From assembly GCA_030653405.1 (NCBI GenBank), contig JAURZO010000254.1:1-48008 (forward strand): a stretch of DNA of 48,008 nt, written 5' to 3'. Position 1 is the stretch's first letter, and each line of letters starts with the position of its first letter. This stretch comes from Zwartia sp. (GTDB taxonomy: Bacteria; Pseudomonadota; Gammaproteobacteria; Burkholderiales; Burkholderiaceae_B). Positions 1-7,448 of the stretch are shown piece by piece. Below the pieces are notes generated by a model. That model saw nothing but the letters and a program-made list of their open reading frames with translations, was not told the DNA's origin and ran no database searches. Both the position numbers and the translations under genes were made by a program.

Positions 1-84
1 TCCTTTCTGCCGATTCTTGGGGTCGTCGCGTGGTTTTTACCAGATATGGCACAGGAACGACTGCGCTACCAGCAGCAGGGTTGA
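1..84 (+). CDS. C-terminal end of an unidentified protein (partial)
   Basis: An open frame runs from the first base to a TGA at 82-84, giving 27 residues. The first part is hydrophobic (Phe-Leu-Pro-Ile-Leu-Gly-Val-Val-Ala-Trp-Phe-Leu-Pro) and the last part is polar and Gln-rich. This would fit the last membrane helix and short cytoplasmic tail of a transporter, but the family cannot be named from so little. It points toward the porin gene, which is on the other strand, so the two genes converge. Confidence 0.45.
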   Translation, partial: SFLPILGVVAWFLPDMAQERLRYQQQG

Positions 85-150
85 ACTAAGCGTGGGGCTC
101 AGTGCTGCAACCTTGGTGCGCAGAGGATCCTCCCCTCGAGGCCCAGATGA

Positions 151-1389
151 TTAAAACTTGTGGCGTATGCCCACACCGATCATAAAGCTCTCTGCAGTGT
201 TGATCATGCCAAGGTTCTGACCATAAGAAGTGTACGCATAGACGTTTGTGCGAGCAGAGAGTTGTTGCGTCAGCGCAGCGCTGTATATTTGTTGCGTCTT
301 ATAGTCAAGATTGCCTGACAAAAGGCCTTGCGGCTGCATCATCTGCCAAGATGCAAGCAGCGTTGTTTGTCCCGATAAAGGTGCGGACAAGCCTACCATG
401 TATGAGCTTGCCTGAGCGCCTGGCAAAAATAATACAGCACCCGCGTCCCATGAAATCGTGCTCAAACCTGAAGGCGTGACCGATCCTGTGCCCGAGCTCT
501 GTCCATTGAAAAACCCATTGCTTGTGCGGCCAAACGCTAATGCTACCCGCACCGTGTTGAAATCGTAGGCTCCACCAAGAATCCATGCCGACGGGTCGGC
601 ACCACCGTCTGTCTGAGAGGTATCGCCATAGAGTTTGTCGTATACGAAAGCGGCCTCGACCGTGCCATTTTTGTAGTGCGCCCCAAGCGTCACGGCACGT
701 AAATTTTGATTGGAGGCGAAGTTGTATGCGCCCGCCTGAGCACCACAAGATTGTGTCGCGACGCAAGGCTGCCCTTCGGTGTAAATCGCAGAGAGTTCAG
801 TCGCAAAGGAATAGCCCGCACCAAGCGTCAAACCGCCAAGAGGCTTGGCTTGTAGCAGCACCATATTGCCATAGCGTGTCGTATTTGCTGAACCAAACGA
901 AGCGCCAATATTGGCTTGTCCAAACCCCTCCGCAAAGGGGTCGATGTTTAGAAAATAATTTGACGCTAAATTGATTTGGCGGCCAATATCCAATCGACCC
1001 ACATCTTGCATCGACAGACCGAGAGTGGACTGCCGCCCAAATAATCGACCTCCCTGTGCGGAGACACCCTGAGCGGGATTAAAACCACCCTCCAGAGTAA
1101 AGTCGACACTGACCCCATCACCCAGCCATTCGACTCCCCTCAGACCCCAGCGCGAGCCTGATTGGACACCGTTACTCATGCCAAACATGGACTGATTAAT
1201 CTGACTCTCGCCTGCTATTGACTGCCTCACCTCCCGTTGAACCGACTCGTAGGTGATCCCAAGATCCAGAATCCCATATAGAGTCACGCCAGATTGCTGG
1301 GCTGCAGCAACCGATATTATCGAGAACAAGGCAGATATGGCTAAGCCTCTGCGTAGAGTCAATGACAAGATTTTGGAGAGCGACAACAT
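151..1389 (-). CDS. Gram-negative trimeric porin (outer membrane)
   Basis: The 412-residue product begins with a signal peptide (about residues 1-30, ending Val-Ala-Ala-Ala-Gln) and then Ser-Gly-Val-Thr-Leu-Tyr-Gly, the usual opening strand of Burkholderiales general porins. Next comes the Arg-Trp-Gly-Leu-Arg-Gly stretch and a GRQ motif typical of porin_4 proteins. The chain ends in aromatic beta-strand sequence with a terminal Phe (Arg-His-Lys-Phe), the outer-membrane assembly signal. It should form a passive diffusion channel for small solutes. It is divergent from the class II aldolase across 88 bp, so the two could share control. Substrate preference cannot be read. Confidence 0.9.
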   Translation of the reverse strand: MLSLSKILSLTLRRGLAISALFSIISVAAAQQSGVTLYGILDLGITYESVQREVRQSIAGESQINQSMFGMSNGVQSGSRWGLRGVEWLGDGVSVDFTLEGGFNPAQGVSAQGGRLFGRQSTLGLSMQDVGRLDIGRQINLASNYFLNIDPFAEGFGQANIGASFGSANTTRYGNMVLLQAKPLGGLTLGAGYSFATELSAIYTEGQPCVATQSCGAQAGAYNFASNQNLRAVTLGAHYKNGTVEAAFVYDKLYGDTSQTDGGADPSAWILGGAYDFNTVRVALAFGRTSNGFFNGQSSGTGSVTPSGLSTISWDAGAVLFLPGAQASSYMVGLSAPLSGQTTLLASWQMMQPQGLLSGNLDYKTQQIYSAALTQQLSARTNVYAYTSYGQNLGMINTAESFMIGVGIRHKF

Positions 1390-1477
1390 CGAGCCTCTGT
1401 TAGGTATTGCAGGGTCAATTGAAGGGTAGTAATCTTGACTTGATTACCGCAAACAATATTAATTTAAAAGGTTCGTC

Positions 1478-2245
1478 ATGTCTGTGCACAATCTCAAGAC
1501 CAAGCCACAAGTCGACGCTATTTTGCAAGCCAAAATCCATCTGGCTGCCGCCAACAGGTTGGCTGTGCTGGATGATCTTCACGAAGGGATCGACAACCAT
1601 TTCACGATGACGGTGCCTGGGTACAAAGATCGCTTTCTGATTTTGCCTTTCGGTCTGCACTGGTCAGAGGCGCGCGCCAGCGACATGATTATCTTTAACG
1701 AAAAAGGCGAGACACTCGAAGGCGAAGGTGTTGTTGAGCTCTCCGCGCAATGCATCCATGCGCCGATCCACCGGATCACCGGCGCAAATGTCGTGCTCCA
1801 TACCCATCAAAACTGGGCTGTGACACTCAATATGTTGCAGGACAACCGACTCTTGCCAGCGAGCCAGACTGCTGCGTTTTACCATGGCCTCGTCGCCTAT
1901 GACGATACCTACACAGGTACCGCTGATTTTCTGGAGGAAGGTGAAAGACTGGCCGCTGCGATTGGCGACAAGAAAGTATTGTTCATGAAGAATCACGGTG
2001 TGCTGGTGGTTGGCGACACGGTCGCTCAAGCATACAAGCGCCTCTACAAGCTCGAACGTATCTGTCGCGCGCAGGTATTGGCAATGAGTACAGGTCGGCC
2101 GATCCAGATTTTGTCCGAGGAAGTTATCGCTGCGGTTCAAAAGCCTCCGGTCGATGATCGTCATACGCGTGCCGGACGTGACAACCTCTACTTCGAAGCC
2201 ATGATGCGCGTGCTTGATCGCGAGCTACCCGGTTATGCTGACTAA
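1478..2245 (+). CDS. Class II aldolase/adducin family protein
   Basis: A 255-residue cytoplasmic protein of the class II aldolase/adducin head fold. The metal-binding His pair is visible as H108-T-H110, and a third His lies in KNHGVLVVG at about residue 173. Relatives include fuculose-phosphate and ribulose-phosphate aldolases/epimerases and many uncharacterised proteins of Burkholderiales catabolic loci. The acidic proton donor position is not obvious, so an aldol cleavage activity is only possible. An A/G-rich AAAAGG lies about 8-13 bases before the ATG. It is divergent from the porin, and the dioxygenase gene 2304-3359 converges on it. Confidence 0.85.
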   Translation: MSVHNLKTKPQVDAILQAKIHLAAANRLAVLDDLHEGIDNHFTMTVPGYKDRFLILPFGLHWSEARASDMIIFNEKGETLEGEGVVELSAQCIHAPIHRITGANVVLHTHQNWAVTLNMLQDNRLLPASQTAAFYHGLVAYDDTYTGTADFLEEGERLAAAIGDKKVLFMKNHGVLVVGDTVAQAYKRLYKLERICRAQVLAMSTGRPIQILSEEVIAAVQKPPVDDRHTRAGRDNLYFEAMMRVLDRELPGYAD

Positions 2246-2246
2246 C

Positions 2247-2296
2247 GAGGTTGACTCGCGCGACACCATCTGAGGTTGACTCGCGAGACACAACCT
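2247..2296. repeat. 25-bp tandem duplication between convergent genes
   Basis: Two adjacent 25-bp copies (2247-2271 and 2272-2296), both beginning GAGGTTGACTCGCG, match at 22 of 25 positions. They fill nearly all of the short spacer between the aldolase stop and the end of the dioxygenase gene. The unit contains CTCGCGCG/CTCGCGAG, a near-palindrome. It may be a relic of replication slippage. No promoter role is evident because both genes end here. Confidence 0.85.
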
Positions 2297-2303
2297 CGAT
2301 TTA

Positions 2304-3359
2304 CTATTCTGGATTCAGGGGCGCGATCCAGGAGGTGGCGGGCATCATGACCCCGCCCCTTTCGCCCGGCGTGACCGTTCCATAGCGTTGCGCCCATATA
2401 TCGGGTAGAGCGCGCGCATCAGGCGAAGACAGCCATAACCGTAACAGATGACGCCTACGTTCTGGCTCTTGCCAGTCCTCAAACGCAGTGCGATCGTGCA
2501 ACAGTGTATGGTTGTGAACAAACTGCATATCGCCTGGCTCGAGCCGCATTAAAAAGTTCAGACGCGAATCATTGGCCAACGCATCAAAACAATCCAATGC
2601 CTCGACGTGAATCGGAGTCAGGCGCATGGCCTCTTGAAACCGCTGCGCAGAATCGATGTACTGACGCTGATAGATCGTCGACATATGTTGCGCATGCCAG
2701 GTAAAAACCGGAATTTCGAAATACGGTTTTTGACCGGGCGCCACCTCACCGCGACGATCAGTCGCGATCGGATCAAATAGCGCGGCGGCCAAGGCGGGAT
2801 GATCCCTGCGCATCTCGTTATAAATGGTATTGGACGAGACAAGCGCCGAGTCACCACCCGACTTGGCCTGCTGCAAACACACCAGTCCGACGATATCGCT
2901 TGAATCCGTATGAAACGTCTGGCGCTCATGCGTCTGATAGATCCTGACTTTGGGATCGTCAGCATTGAGCCCCATGTCAATGACATGGCCCAGCACATGC
3001 CCTTTGGCATTTTGAGGCCGTGGATTGCCTAGATGGCATCCAAGACCATAAAAGACTGCGGCGGTCAGTTCGCGGGACCACTCTCGCACCGGCAAAGCAC
3101 GCACAAGCGCAAAGCCACAGCCATGAATCAACGTGTCATGCAACGATGCCAACCGGGCTGAAAGCGTCGGCAGCACAAAGTTTTCTCGACGAATCGCCGC
3201 GATATCTTCATGTTCCTCAAGACAGCGTCTCGCTGCAATCTCAAGCTCACGCAGCTCTGTATCATTAAGTGTATGAACCCACTGGCCTGAAGCAGAAGCC
3301 TCGGGACCCCGCCATGCGCTTTCTGCAACGATCGTGGGAGGGAGAGCCTCAATATGCAT
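2304..3359 (-). CDS. TauD/TfdA-family Fe(II)/2-oxoglutarate-dependent dioxygenase
   Basis: A 351-residue protein with the facial triad of the family: H150-x-D152 in Phe-His-Thr-Asp-Ser-Ser-Asp, and a distal His at 288 in LLHDRTAF. The 2-oxoglutarate-binding Arg lies in RRHLLRLWL at about residue 307. Such enzymes hydroxylate an unactivated carbon, often releasing sulfite or an aldehyde. The chain is about 70 residues longer than E. coli TauD, so taurine should not be assumed as substrate. It is divergent by 77 bp from a TauE/SafE-family exporter, which would fit a reaction that frees sulfite; that link is inference. Confidence 0.85.
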   Translation of the reverse strand: MHIEALPPTIVAESAWRGPEASASGQWVHTLNDTELRELEIAARRCLEEHEDIAAIRRENFVLPTLSARLASLHDTLIHGCGFALVRALPVREWSRELTAAVFYGLGCHLGNPRPQNAKGHVLGHVIDMGLNADDPKVRIYQTHERQTFHTDSSDIVGLVCLQQAKSGGDSALVSSNTIYNEMRRDHPALAAALFDPIATDRRGEVAPGQKPYFEIPVFTWHAQHMSTIYQRQYIDSAQRFQEAMRLTPIHVEALDCFDALANDSRLNFLMRLEPGDMQFVHNHTLLHDRTAFEDWQEPERRRHLLRLWLSSPDARALPDIWAQRYGTVTPGERGGVMMPATSWIAPLNPE

Positions 3360-3436
3360 GACGATTCCTGAAAATGGTGTGAAGTGCTATCGTTACCCAA
3401 GTATTATAAATCCCACACCTTTGCCTGTTTCCATCG

Positions 3437-4189
3437 ATGACGAACTCCCTGACCGAATTAGTATTGATTGCCGCAATCTTTGTGCTGTCAGGACTGGTCA
3501 AGGGGGTGATTGGGATGGGCCTACCCACAATCGCCATCGGTCTGCTTGGATTAATTGTGGCGCCGGTCGAGGCCGCAGCTATGCTGGTGTTGCCCTCCCT
3601 CATCACCAATGTCTGGCAACTCATTGCAGGCCCGAGCTTTCGCGCGCTGCTCAAACGCTTTAACACTCTGCTGGTGGGCATTTGTTTTGGCGCACCGTTT
3701 GGCGTGATGTTCATCGTCAGTGGCAACACGCCTATCGTCACGGCTGGTCTTGGATTTGTTCTGATGGCTTATGGACTGTATGGTTTGTCGGCCGCACGGA
3801 TCGAGGTTCCAGCACGCGCAGAATGGTGGCTCTCCCCTACGATCGGGTTTGTCACAGGTATTTTGATGGGTGCCACCGGCATCTCAGCACTCCCAGTCGC
3901 GCCCTACTTCACGGCGCTCGGTCTGAAACGAGATGATTTGATTCAAGCCCTCGGGCTGTCGTTCACAGTGTCATCGCTCGCACTCGCAATCGGACTGCTG
4001 ATCACGGGCGAGTTCGTCATGGAAATCGCGACCGTATCGCTACTCGCGCTCATCCCTGCATTTGCAGGCATGTTTGTTGGTCAATTTTTACGACAAAAAA
4101 TCCCTCAAGAAAAATTCCGCCGCTATTTCTTTATCACCTTGCTTGTACTTGGCGCCTATACGTCATATCGGGCAATCAACTTGATGTGA
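3437..4189 (+). CDS. TauE/SafE family (sulfite/organosulfonate exporter-type) membrane protein
   Basis: A 250-residue integral membrane protein with about eight hydrophobic segments. The N-terminal half carries the family pattern Gly-x-Val-Lys-Gly-x-Ile-Gly-Met-Gly after the first helix (residues 18-28), and a repeat-like GxxTGIxMGATG occurs near residue 135. Members such as TauE and SafE are thought to export sulfite or sulfoacetate, but many are uncharacterised anion permeases. Its divergent partner is a TauD-like dioxygenase, which suggests an organosulfur substrate. It ends convergent to the flavin reductase, with a hairpin in the spacer. Confidence 0.85.
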   Translation: MTNSLTELVLIAAIFVLSGLVKGVIGMGLPTIAIGLLGLIVAPVEAAAMLVLPSLITNVWQLIAGPSFRALLKRFNTLLVGICFGAPFGVMFIVSGNTPIVTAGLGFVLMAYGLYGLSAARIEVPARAEWWLSPTIGFVTGILMGATGISALPVAPYFTALGLKRDDLIQALGLSFTVSSLALAIGLLITGEFVMEIATVSLLALIPAFAGMFVGQFLRQKIPQEKFRRYFFITLLVLGAYTSYRAINLM

Positions 4190-4201
4190 GGTAGGCGACC
4201 C

Positions 4202-4226
4202 GGACGGCACAATGACGCTGCCGTCC
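4202..4226. terminator. Candidate intergenic hairpin between convergent genes
   Basis: GGACGGCA (4202-4209) and TGCCGTCC (4219-4226) form a perfect 8-bp stem with a 9-nt loop, placed between the stops of two convergent genes. No T-run follows on either strand, so it is either a weak or Rho-assisted terminator or an mRNA end-protecting structure. Confidence 0.5.
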
Positions 4227-4241
4227 TGTCACGCACAATGA

Positions 4242-4871
4242 TTACTTGGAGGCTTTGTACTCTTTAGGACGAATCATTTCAAACAAAGTATTGACCTCGA
4301 CGTAGTCACCTTTGTAGCCGCAGCGTCCCAAAGGTCGCGCGGCCGCCGTATCAAAAATGCCATCCTTGAGAAACTCATCATTAATGTGCACGCCCACCAC
4401 CTCACCAAGCGTGAGCCATGTGTCGATCAACTCACCCTTTGCGTTCTTTAATTGTGTTGTGCTGATGTGTTTGCACTCAAGCGCGGCGATGGCGCGGGCG
4501 ATCCGTGGTGGTTTGACAAGCGTCGATACGGCCGCGTCCAACCCGGCAAGCTTCATCTCGTCAACACCCGGGTCCACGGACGCCGAGGTAATGTTCATTT
4601 CCTGTGCCAGATCTGCACCACAGAAGTTCGCAACGAATTCGCCAGTCTCATCAATGTTGTTTACGCTGTCTTTACGAACGTGACTGGTACAAAATCCAAT
4701 GACAGGAGGTGTTTCAGCGAAGGCATTGAAAAAACTATAAGGCGCCAGGTTCACGCGACCTTGCTTATCGAGGCTGGATATCCAGCCAATAGGGCGAGGC
4801 GCCACGATCGCTTTAAAGGGATTGTGTGGCAGGCCGTGGCCCTTGCTGGGTTCGTAAAAATAGTCGCTCAC
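4242..4871 (-). CDS. Flavin reductase-like (FMN-binding split-barrel) protein
   Basis: The 209-residue chain has the hallmark flavin-reductase-like N-terminal region (Ala-Pro-Arg-Pro-Ile-Gly-Trp-Ile-Ser, then Gly-Arg-Val-Asn-Leu-Ala-Pro-Tyr-Ser-Phe-Phe-Asn, residues about 25-50). It also has GEFVxNF near residue 77, all typical of FMN-binding split-barrel proteins of the DIM6/NTAB group. These bind FMN and may reduce flavin for a partner monooxygenase, but no monooxygenase gene is adjacent. The start is GTG at 4871; AAGGA about 8 nt upstream supports it. Confidence 0.85.
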   Translation of the reverse strand: MSDYFYEPSKGHGLPHNPFKAIVAPRPIGWISSLDKQGRVNLAPYSFFNAFAETPPVIGFCTSHVRKDSVNNIDETGEFVANFCGADLAQEMNITSASVDPGVDEMKLAGLDAAVSTLVKPPRIARAIAALECKHISTTQLKNAKGELIDTWLTLGEVVGVHINDEFLKDGIFDTAAARPLGRCGYKGDYVEVNTLFEMIRPKEYKASK

Positions 4872-4902
4872 AGATACGTCCTTGAAAAGTTGAGTCCAAT
4901 AG

Positions 4903-4972
4903 TTGCTTCTGAGCTTTTAGCATATTTGCACCAAACAACAGTTAGGCAGGATGCATGAAAATTGCTTCTGAG
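4903..4972. promoter_or_regulatory. Two direct copies of an 11-bp sequence upstream of the nitrile hydratase-type operon
   Basis: TTGCTTCTGAG occurs exactly at 4903-4913 and again at 4962-4972, 59 bp apart, in the 245-bp region between the flavin reductase start and the hydratase operon. The region would hold promoters for both divergent units. Repeated sites of this kind can be operators, but no regulator gene is nearby and chance is not excluded. Confidence 0.3.
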
Positions 4973-4990
4973 ACGAGCAAATAATCCTAT

Positions 4991-5023
4991 GTTGCGACGC
5001 AGCATTGAATCGCTGGCCGCAAC
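4991..5023 (+). promoter_or_regulatory. Hairpin in the probable leader of the nitrile hydratase-type operon
   Basis: GTTGCG (4991-4996) pairs with CGCAAC (5018-5023) and, inside it, CAGC (5000-5003) with GCTG (5012-5015). It lies about 95 bp before the ATG at 5117. No T-run follows. It may be a leader structure if transcription begins upstream of it; no convincing promoter was recognised. Confidence 0.25.
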
Positions 5024-5116
5024 AAGCTAAACAACAAGACAAGGCCCACCGATTGCGTGTAAAAATGAAGGGAGTCAGGATGAAGATGACATACAGTTGC
5101 AAATGAGGAGTGACGA

Positions 5117-5449
5117 ATGACCACGACCGAACGAAAGGTAAATGACTTGGGCGGTTTACCCGCCGGCCCGGTGTGTCTGGATGAGCATCCGAGCACCCTG
5201 CATGAAAAGCGCGTGGATGCCTTACAAAAATTGCTGACAGGCAACAAACTACAGGCGTTTACAAGCGACGCCATGCGGCGCGCGATTGAGTCCAACACCG
5301 AGGAGGACTATAAAAACATGCTGTACTACGACAAATGGATCCGAGCCGTGCGCGATCTCGTGATCGAACAGCAGTTACTCACTGCAAAAGAAATCGATGA
5401 TCGCATCGAAGTTCTGCGCCAACGCTACAAAGAGACGGGGTCATTATGA
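5117..5449 (+). CDS. Nitrile hydratase beta N-terminal-half subunit; thiocyanate hydrolase beta (ScnB)-like
   Basis: The 110-residue protein matches only the helical N-terminal half of a nitrile hydratase beta chain: a Leu-Gly-Gly-Leu-Pro-Ala-Gly-Pro-Val opening, then Met-Leu-Tyr-Tyr-Asp-Lys-Trp near residue 70. It ends with a Leu-Leu-Thr-Ala-Lys-Glu-Ile helix. In ordinary nitrile hydratases this is fused to the SH3-like domain, which is here the next gene. The same split is known in thiocyanate hydrolase and a few three-subunit nitrile hydratases. GAGGAG lies just before the ATG. The stop overlaps the next start as ATGA, indicating translational coupling. Confidence 0.8.
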   Translation: MTTTERKVNDLGGLPAGPVCLDEHPSTLHEKRVDALQKLLTGNKLQAFTSDAMRRAIESNTEEDYKNMLYYDKWIRAVRDLVIEQQLLTAKEIDDRIEVLRQRYKETGSL

Positions 5450-5766
5450 ACGCAATCGAGCCCAGGCCCGGACAAGCGCTTCCAGCCGGTACGCCCGTCG
5501 TCATTTTGAAAAATCCGCCTGAAACTCATTGCCGAACACCGTTTTATTTGCGTGGCGCAAAAGGCGAAATCGCTGAAGTCAGAGGCTGTTTCCGAGATCC
5601 TTCTCTTCTCGCCTTTCACAAGCCCGGTCTGCCGATGCGGGTGTTATATCGCGTGCGTTTTAAACAAAAAGATGTTTGGCCAGACTATAGCGGCGGTCCA
5701 AATGACACTGTTGTCGCTGACATCTTTGAACACTGGATTGATCCACAGCCTGGAGCAAAAGCATGA
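5446..5766 (+). CDS. Nitrile hydratase beta C-terminal-half (SH3-like) subunit; thiocyanate hydrolase alpha (ScnA)-like
   Basis: The 106-residue chain corresponds to the SH3-like C-terminal half of nitrile hydratase beta. A Cys-Arg-Thr-Pro-Phe-Tyr-Leu-Arg-Gly-Ala-Lys-Gly-Glu-Ile segment (about residues 28-41) matches the conserved RTPxYxRGxxG pattern. Val-Arg-Phe-Lys-Gln-Lys-Asp-Val-Trp-Pro-Asp-Tyr follows; the Gln-Lys-Asp-x-Trp-Pro run resembles thiocyanate hydrolase alpha as I remember it, more than the Ala-Arg-Glu-Leu-Trp of nitrile hydratases. Arginines of this subunit contact the metal claw in the family. It overlaps both neighbours by 4 bp. Confidence 0.8.
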   Translation: MNAIEPRPGQALPAGTPVVILKNPPETHCRTPFYLRGAKGEIAEVRGCFRDPSLLAFHKPGLPMRVLYRVRFKQKDVWPDYSGGPNDTVVADIFEHWIDPQPGAKA

Positions 5767-6467
5767 GTACGTCGCACGGTAATCACCCCCACCATCATGA
5801 TCACAGCCACGATCATGACCATGATCATGATCACGGCGATCATGCGCATCCACACTCACCGCCTGCGCCAGATGATGACGATCACTACGACCGCTACGAG
5901 GTCTTGCTTCAGACGGCGATTCGTCAATTGTTGGACGAAAAAGGCATCATTACGGCTGACGAACTTCACAGACAAATTGACTATCAAGACAGTCTGACCC
6001 CGGCAATCGGTGGAAAAATTGTCGCGAAGGCTTGGGTTGATCCGGAGTTCAAAAAGAAGCTCATCGCAGATCCACTCAAAACCATCAATGCGTCTTTTGA
6101 GCTGGACATCACGACGCCGCTAGACTTAGTGGTGCTAGAAAATACACCCACTGTGCATAACGTAGTCGTCTGTACGCTCTGTTCTTGCTACCCACGCATG
6201 TTGCTCGGTATTCCACCCGCTTGGTACAAGTCAATCGACTATCGCTCGCGCATCGTGGTAGAGCCCCGCAAGGTGCTTGCAGAGTTTGGTACGCATTTGC
6301 CTAGCGACGTTGAGGTACGTGTGTCGGACAGCACCGCTGACCTCAGATTTCTGGTGCTGCCTAACCGGCCCGCGGGTACTGAAAAACTGAGCGAAGCCCA
6401 GTTGGCAGAGCTGGTGACGCGCGATTCAATGATCGGGACTTCGCTCGCGCAAAGCCCGAAGCCTTAA
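5763..6467 (+). CDS. Nitrile hydratase alpha-type metal subunit (Co-type); thiocyanate hydrolase gamma (ScnC)-like
   Basis: The catalytic subunit, 234 residues. The metal claw is C137-T-L-C140-S-C142; Thr in the second place marks the cobalt type, and two of the cysteines are normally oxidised to sulfinate/sulfenate. Family blocks follow: Trp-Tyr-Lys-Ser, Arg-Lys-Val-Leu-Ala-Glu-Phe-Gly, and Val-Thr-Arg-Asp-Ser-Met-Ile-Gly near the end. Residues 5-31 hold 14 histidines, mostly alternating with Asp, and an Asp run precedes H41. Thiocyanate hydrolase would make carbonyl sulfide and ammonia; a nitrile hydratase would make amides. Motifs alone do not decide. No P14K/P47K-type activator gene is in the window. 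Confidence 0.85.
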   Translation: MSTSHGNHPHHHDHSHDHDHDHDHGDHAHPHSPPAPDDDDHYDRYEVLLQTAIRQLLDEKGIITADELHRQIDYQDSLTPAIGGKIVAKAWVDPEFKKKLIADPLKTINASFELDITTPLDLVVLENTPTVHNVVVCTLCSCYPRMLLGIPPAWYKSIDYRSRIVVEPRKVLAEFGTHLPSDVEVRVSDSTADLRFLVLPNRPAGTEKLSEAQLAELVTRDSMIGTSLAQSPKP

Positions 6468-6480
6468 CAGTCCGACCGCC

Positions 6481-6535
6481 TCGTGCTGATTGTCACGGTC
6501 GAGCGTGTGTTGCGCACGCTCGACAATCGGCACGA
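6481..6535 (+). terminator. Long imperfect hairpin after the nitrile hydratase-type operon
   Basis: An outer pair TCGTGCTGATTGT (6481-6493) with ACAATCGGCACGA (6523-6535) encloses GTCGAGCGTG (6498-6507) pairing with CACGCTCGAC (6515-6524). The two pairings share 2 nt on the right side. It begins 13 bp after the operon stop and faces the convergent phn operon. No T-run follows, so it may act as a 3' stabiliser or a Rho-related end rather than an intrinsic terminator. Confidence 0.5.
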
Positions 6536-6591
6536 CACAATCCGCACAACACAATCCGCGCATCACAATCGGCGCCTCACAATCCGCGCCT
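6536..6591. repeat. Four tandem 14-bp units
   Basis: Units at 6536, 6550, 6564 and 6578 all begin CACAATC and continue (C/G)CGC or GGCGC; the third and fourth differ at one base (CACAATCGGCGCCT, CACAATCCGCGCCT). A fifth partial copy (CAATCATTG) follows. The array fills the spacer between the hydratase operon and phnE. CACAATC also echoes the ACAATCGGCACG arm of the adjacent hairpin, so the array may have grown from it. Confidence 0.85.
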
Positions 6592-6644
6592 CAATCATTG
6601 TCTATCCAGCCCGCAAGATGGCATAACTCTGCATAGCTTAAGCT

Positions 6645-7448
6645 TTACAGAATCTTTTGCCGGATTCGAGTGATCAACACCTCGGCGACCACCACGATCG
6701 CGAAGATTGAAATCAATATCACCGCAACGCGATCCCACTGAAACAGATTTAGAGCTGTGTCGAGTGCCATGCCAATACCGCCAGCGCCAACAAGCCCCAA
6801 CACCGCAGACTCTCGTACATTAATGTCCCACCGCAACAACACAATCGACCAAAATGCTGGCTTGATCTGCGGCCAATAGCCATATTGGATCAAGGCGCCT
6901 GTACTCGCACCCACGGAGGTTAATGCTTCAATCGAACCGCGTTGCGCCTCCTCTACCGACTCACCCACCAGCTTACCTACGAAGCCAATCGAGCGAAAGG
7001 CAATCGCCATGGTACCCGCCAAAGGACCGGGCCCAAAGATGGCAATAAATAATAGTGCCCAGACCAGCGAATTGACGGATCGGCTCGACACGAGCACAAG
7101 GCGCGCAAGGGTGTTAATCAGACGATTTGGCGTGAGATTATTCGCAGCGAGCAATCCAATTGGGACTGCAAGGATCACCGAAATAATCGTGCCTAGCGAA
7201 GCGATATGAATCGTTTCAATCAGTGCATCATGTACGCTTCCTGAGTAATGCGCCCAGTCTACGGGCCACATGCGTCCAAACAAATCGGCCATCTGCTCTG
7301 GCGCATCCAGTAAAAACTCAGGGATGACTTCGACTTGTCTGATCGACTGCACAACAGCGGCGACAAACAAAAAATAAAAACCAAACCGCACCAAACGCTG
7401 ACTTAAGGAGTAGCGGACCCAGCCCCGCAAAGCGTCACCACCACTCAT
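6645..7448 (-). CDS. phnE: Phosphonate/phosphite ABC transporter permease (second PhnE)
   Basis: A 267-residue inner-membrane permease with about six helices and the binding-protein-dependent transport signature. An EAA-like loop, Val-Glu-Glu-Ala-Gln-Arg-Gly-Ser-Ile-Glu-Ala, is followed by Ser-Val-Gly-Ala-Ser near residue 170. Late in the chain Val-Leu-Gly-Leu-Val-Gly-Ala-Gly-Gly-Ile-Gly is characteristic of PhnE. It is last in the phnD-phnC-phnE-phnE operon, its ATG overlapping the previous stop as ATGA. Two consecutive PhnE proteins are common in phosphonate and phosphite importers and presumably form a heterodimer. Confidence 0.9.
   Translation of the reverse strand: MSGGDALRGWVRYSLSQRLVRFGFYFLFVAAVVQSIRQVEVIPEFLLDAPEQMADLFGRMWPVDWAHYSGSVHDALIETIHIASLGTIISVILAVPIGLLAANNLTPNRLINTLARLVLVSSRSVNSLVWALLFIAIFGPGPLAGTMAIAFRSIGFVGKLVGESVEEAQRGSIEALTSVGASTGALIQYGYWPQIKPAFWSIVLLRWDINVRESAVLGLVGAGGIGMALDTALNLFQWDRVAVILISIFAIVVVAEVLITRIRQKIL

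Noticed and set aside
6536..6591. Possible integration host factor or iteron array
   Set aside because: Located at a gene end, not near any replication or recombination gene; units do not match a known iteron I can name.
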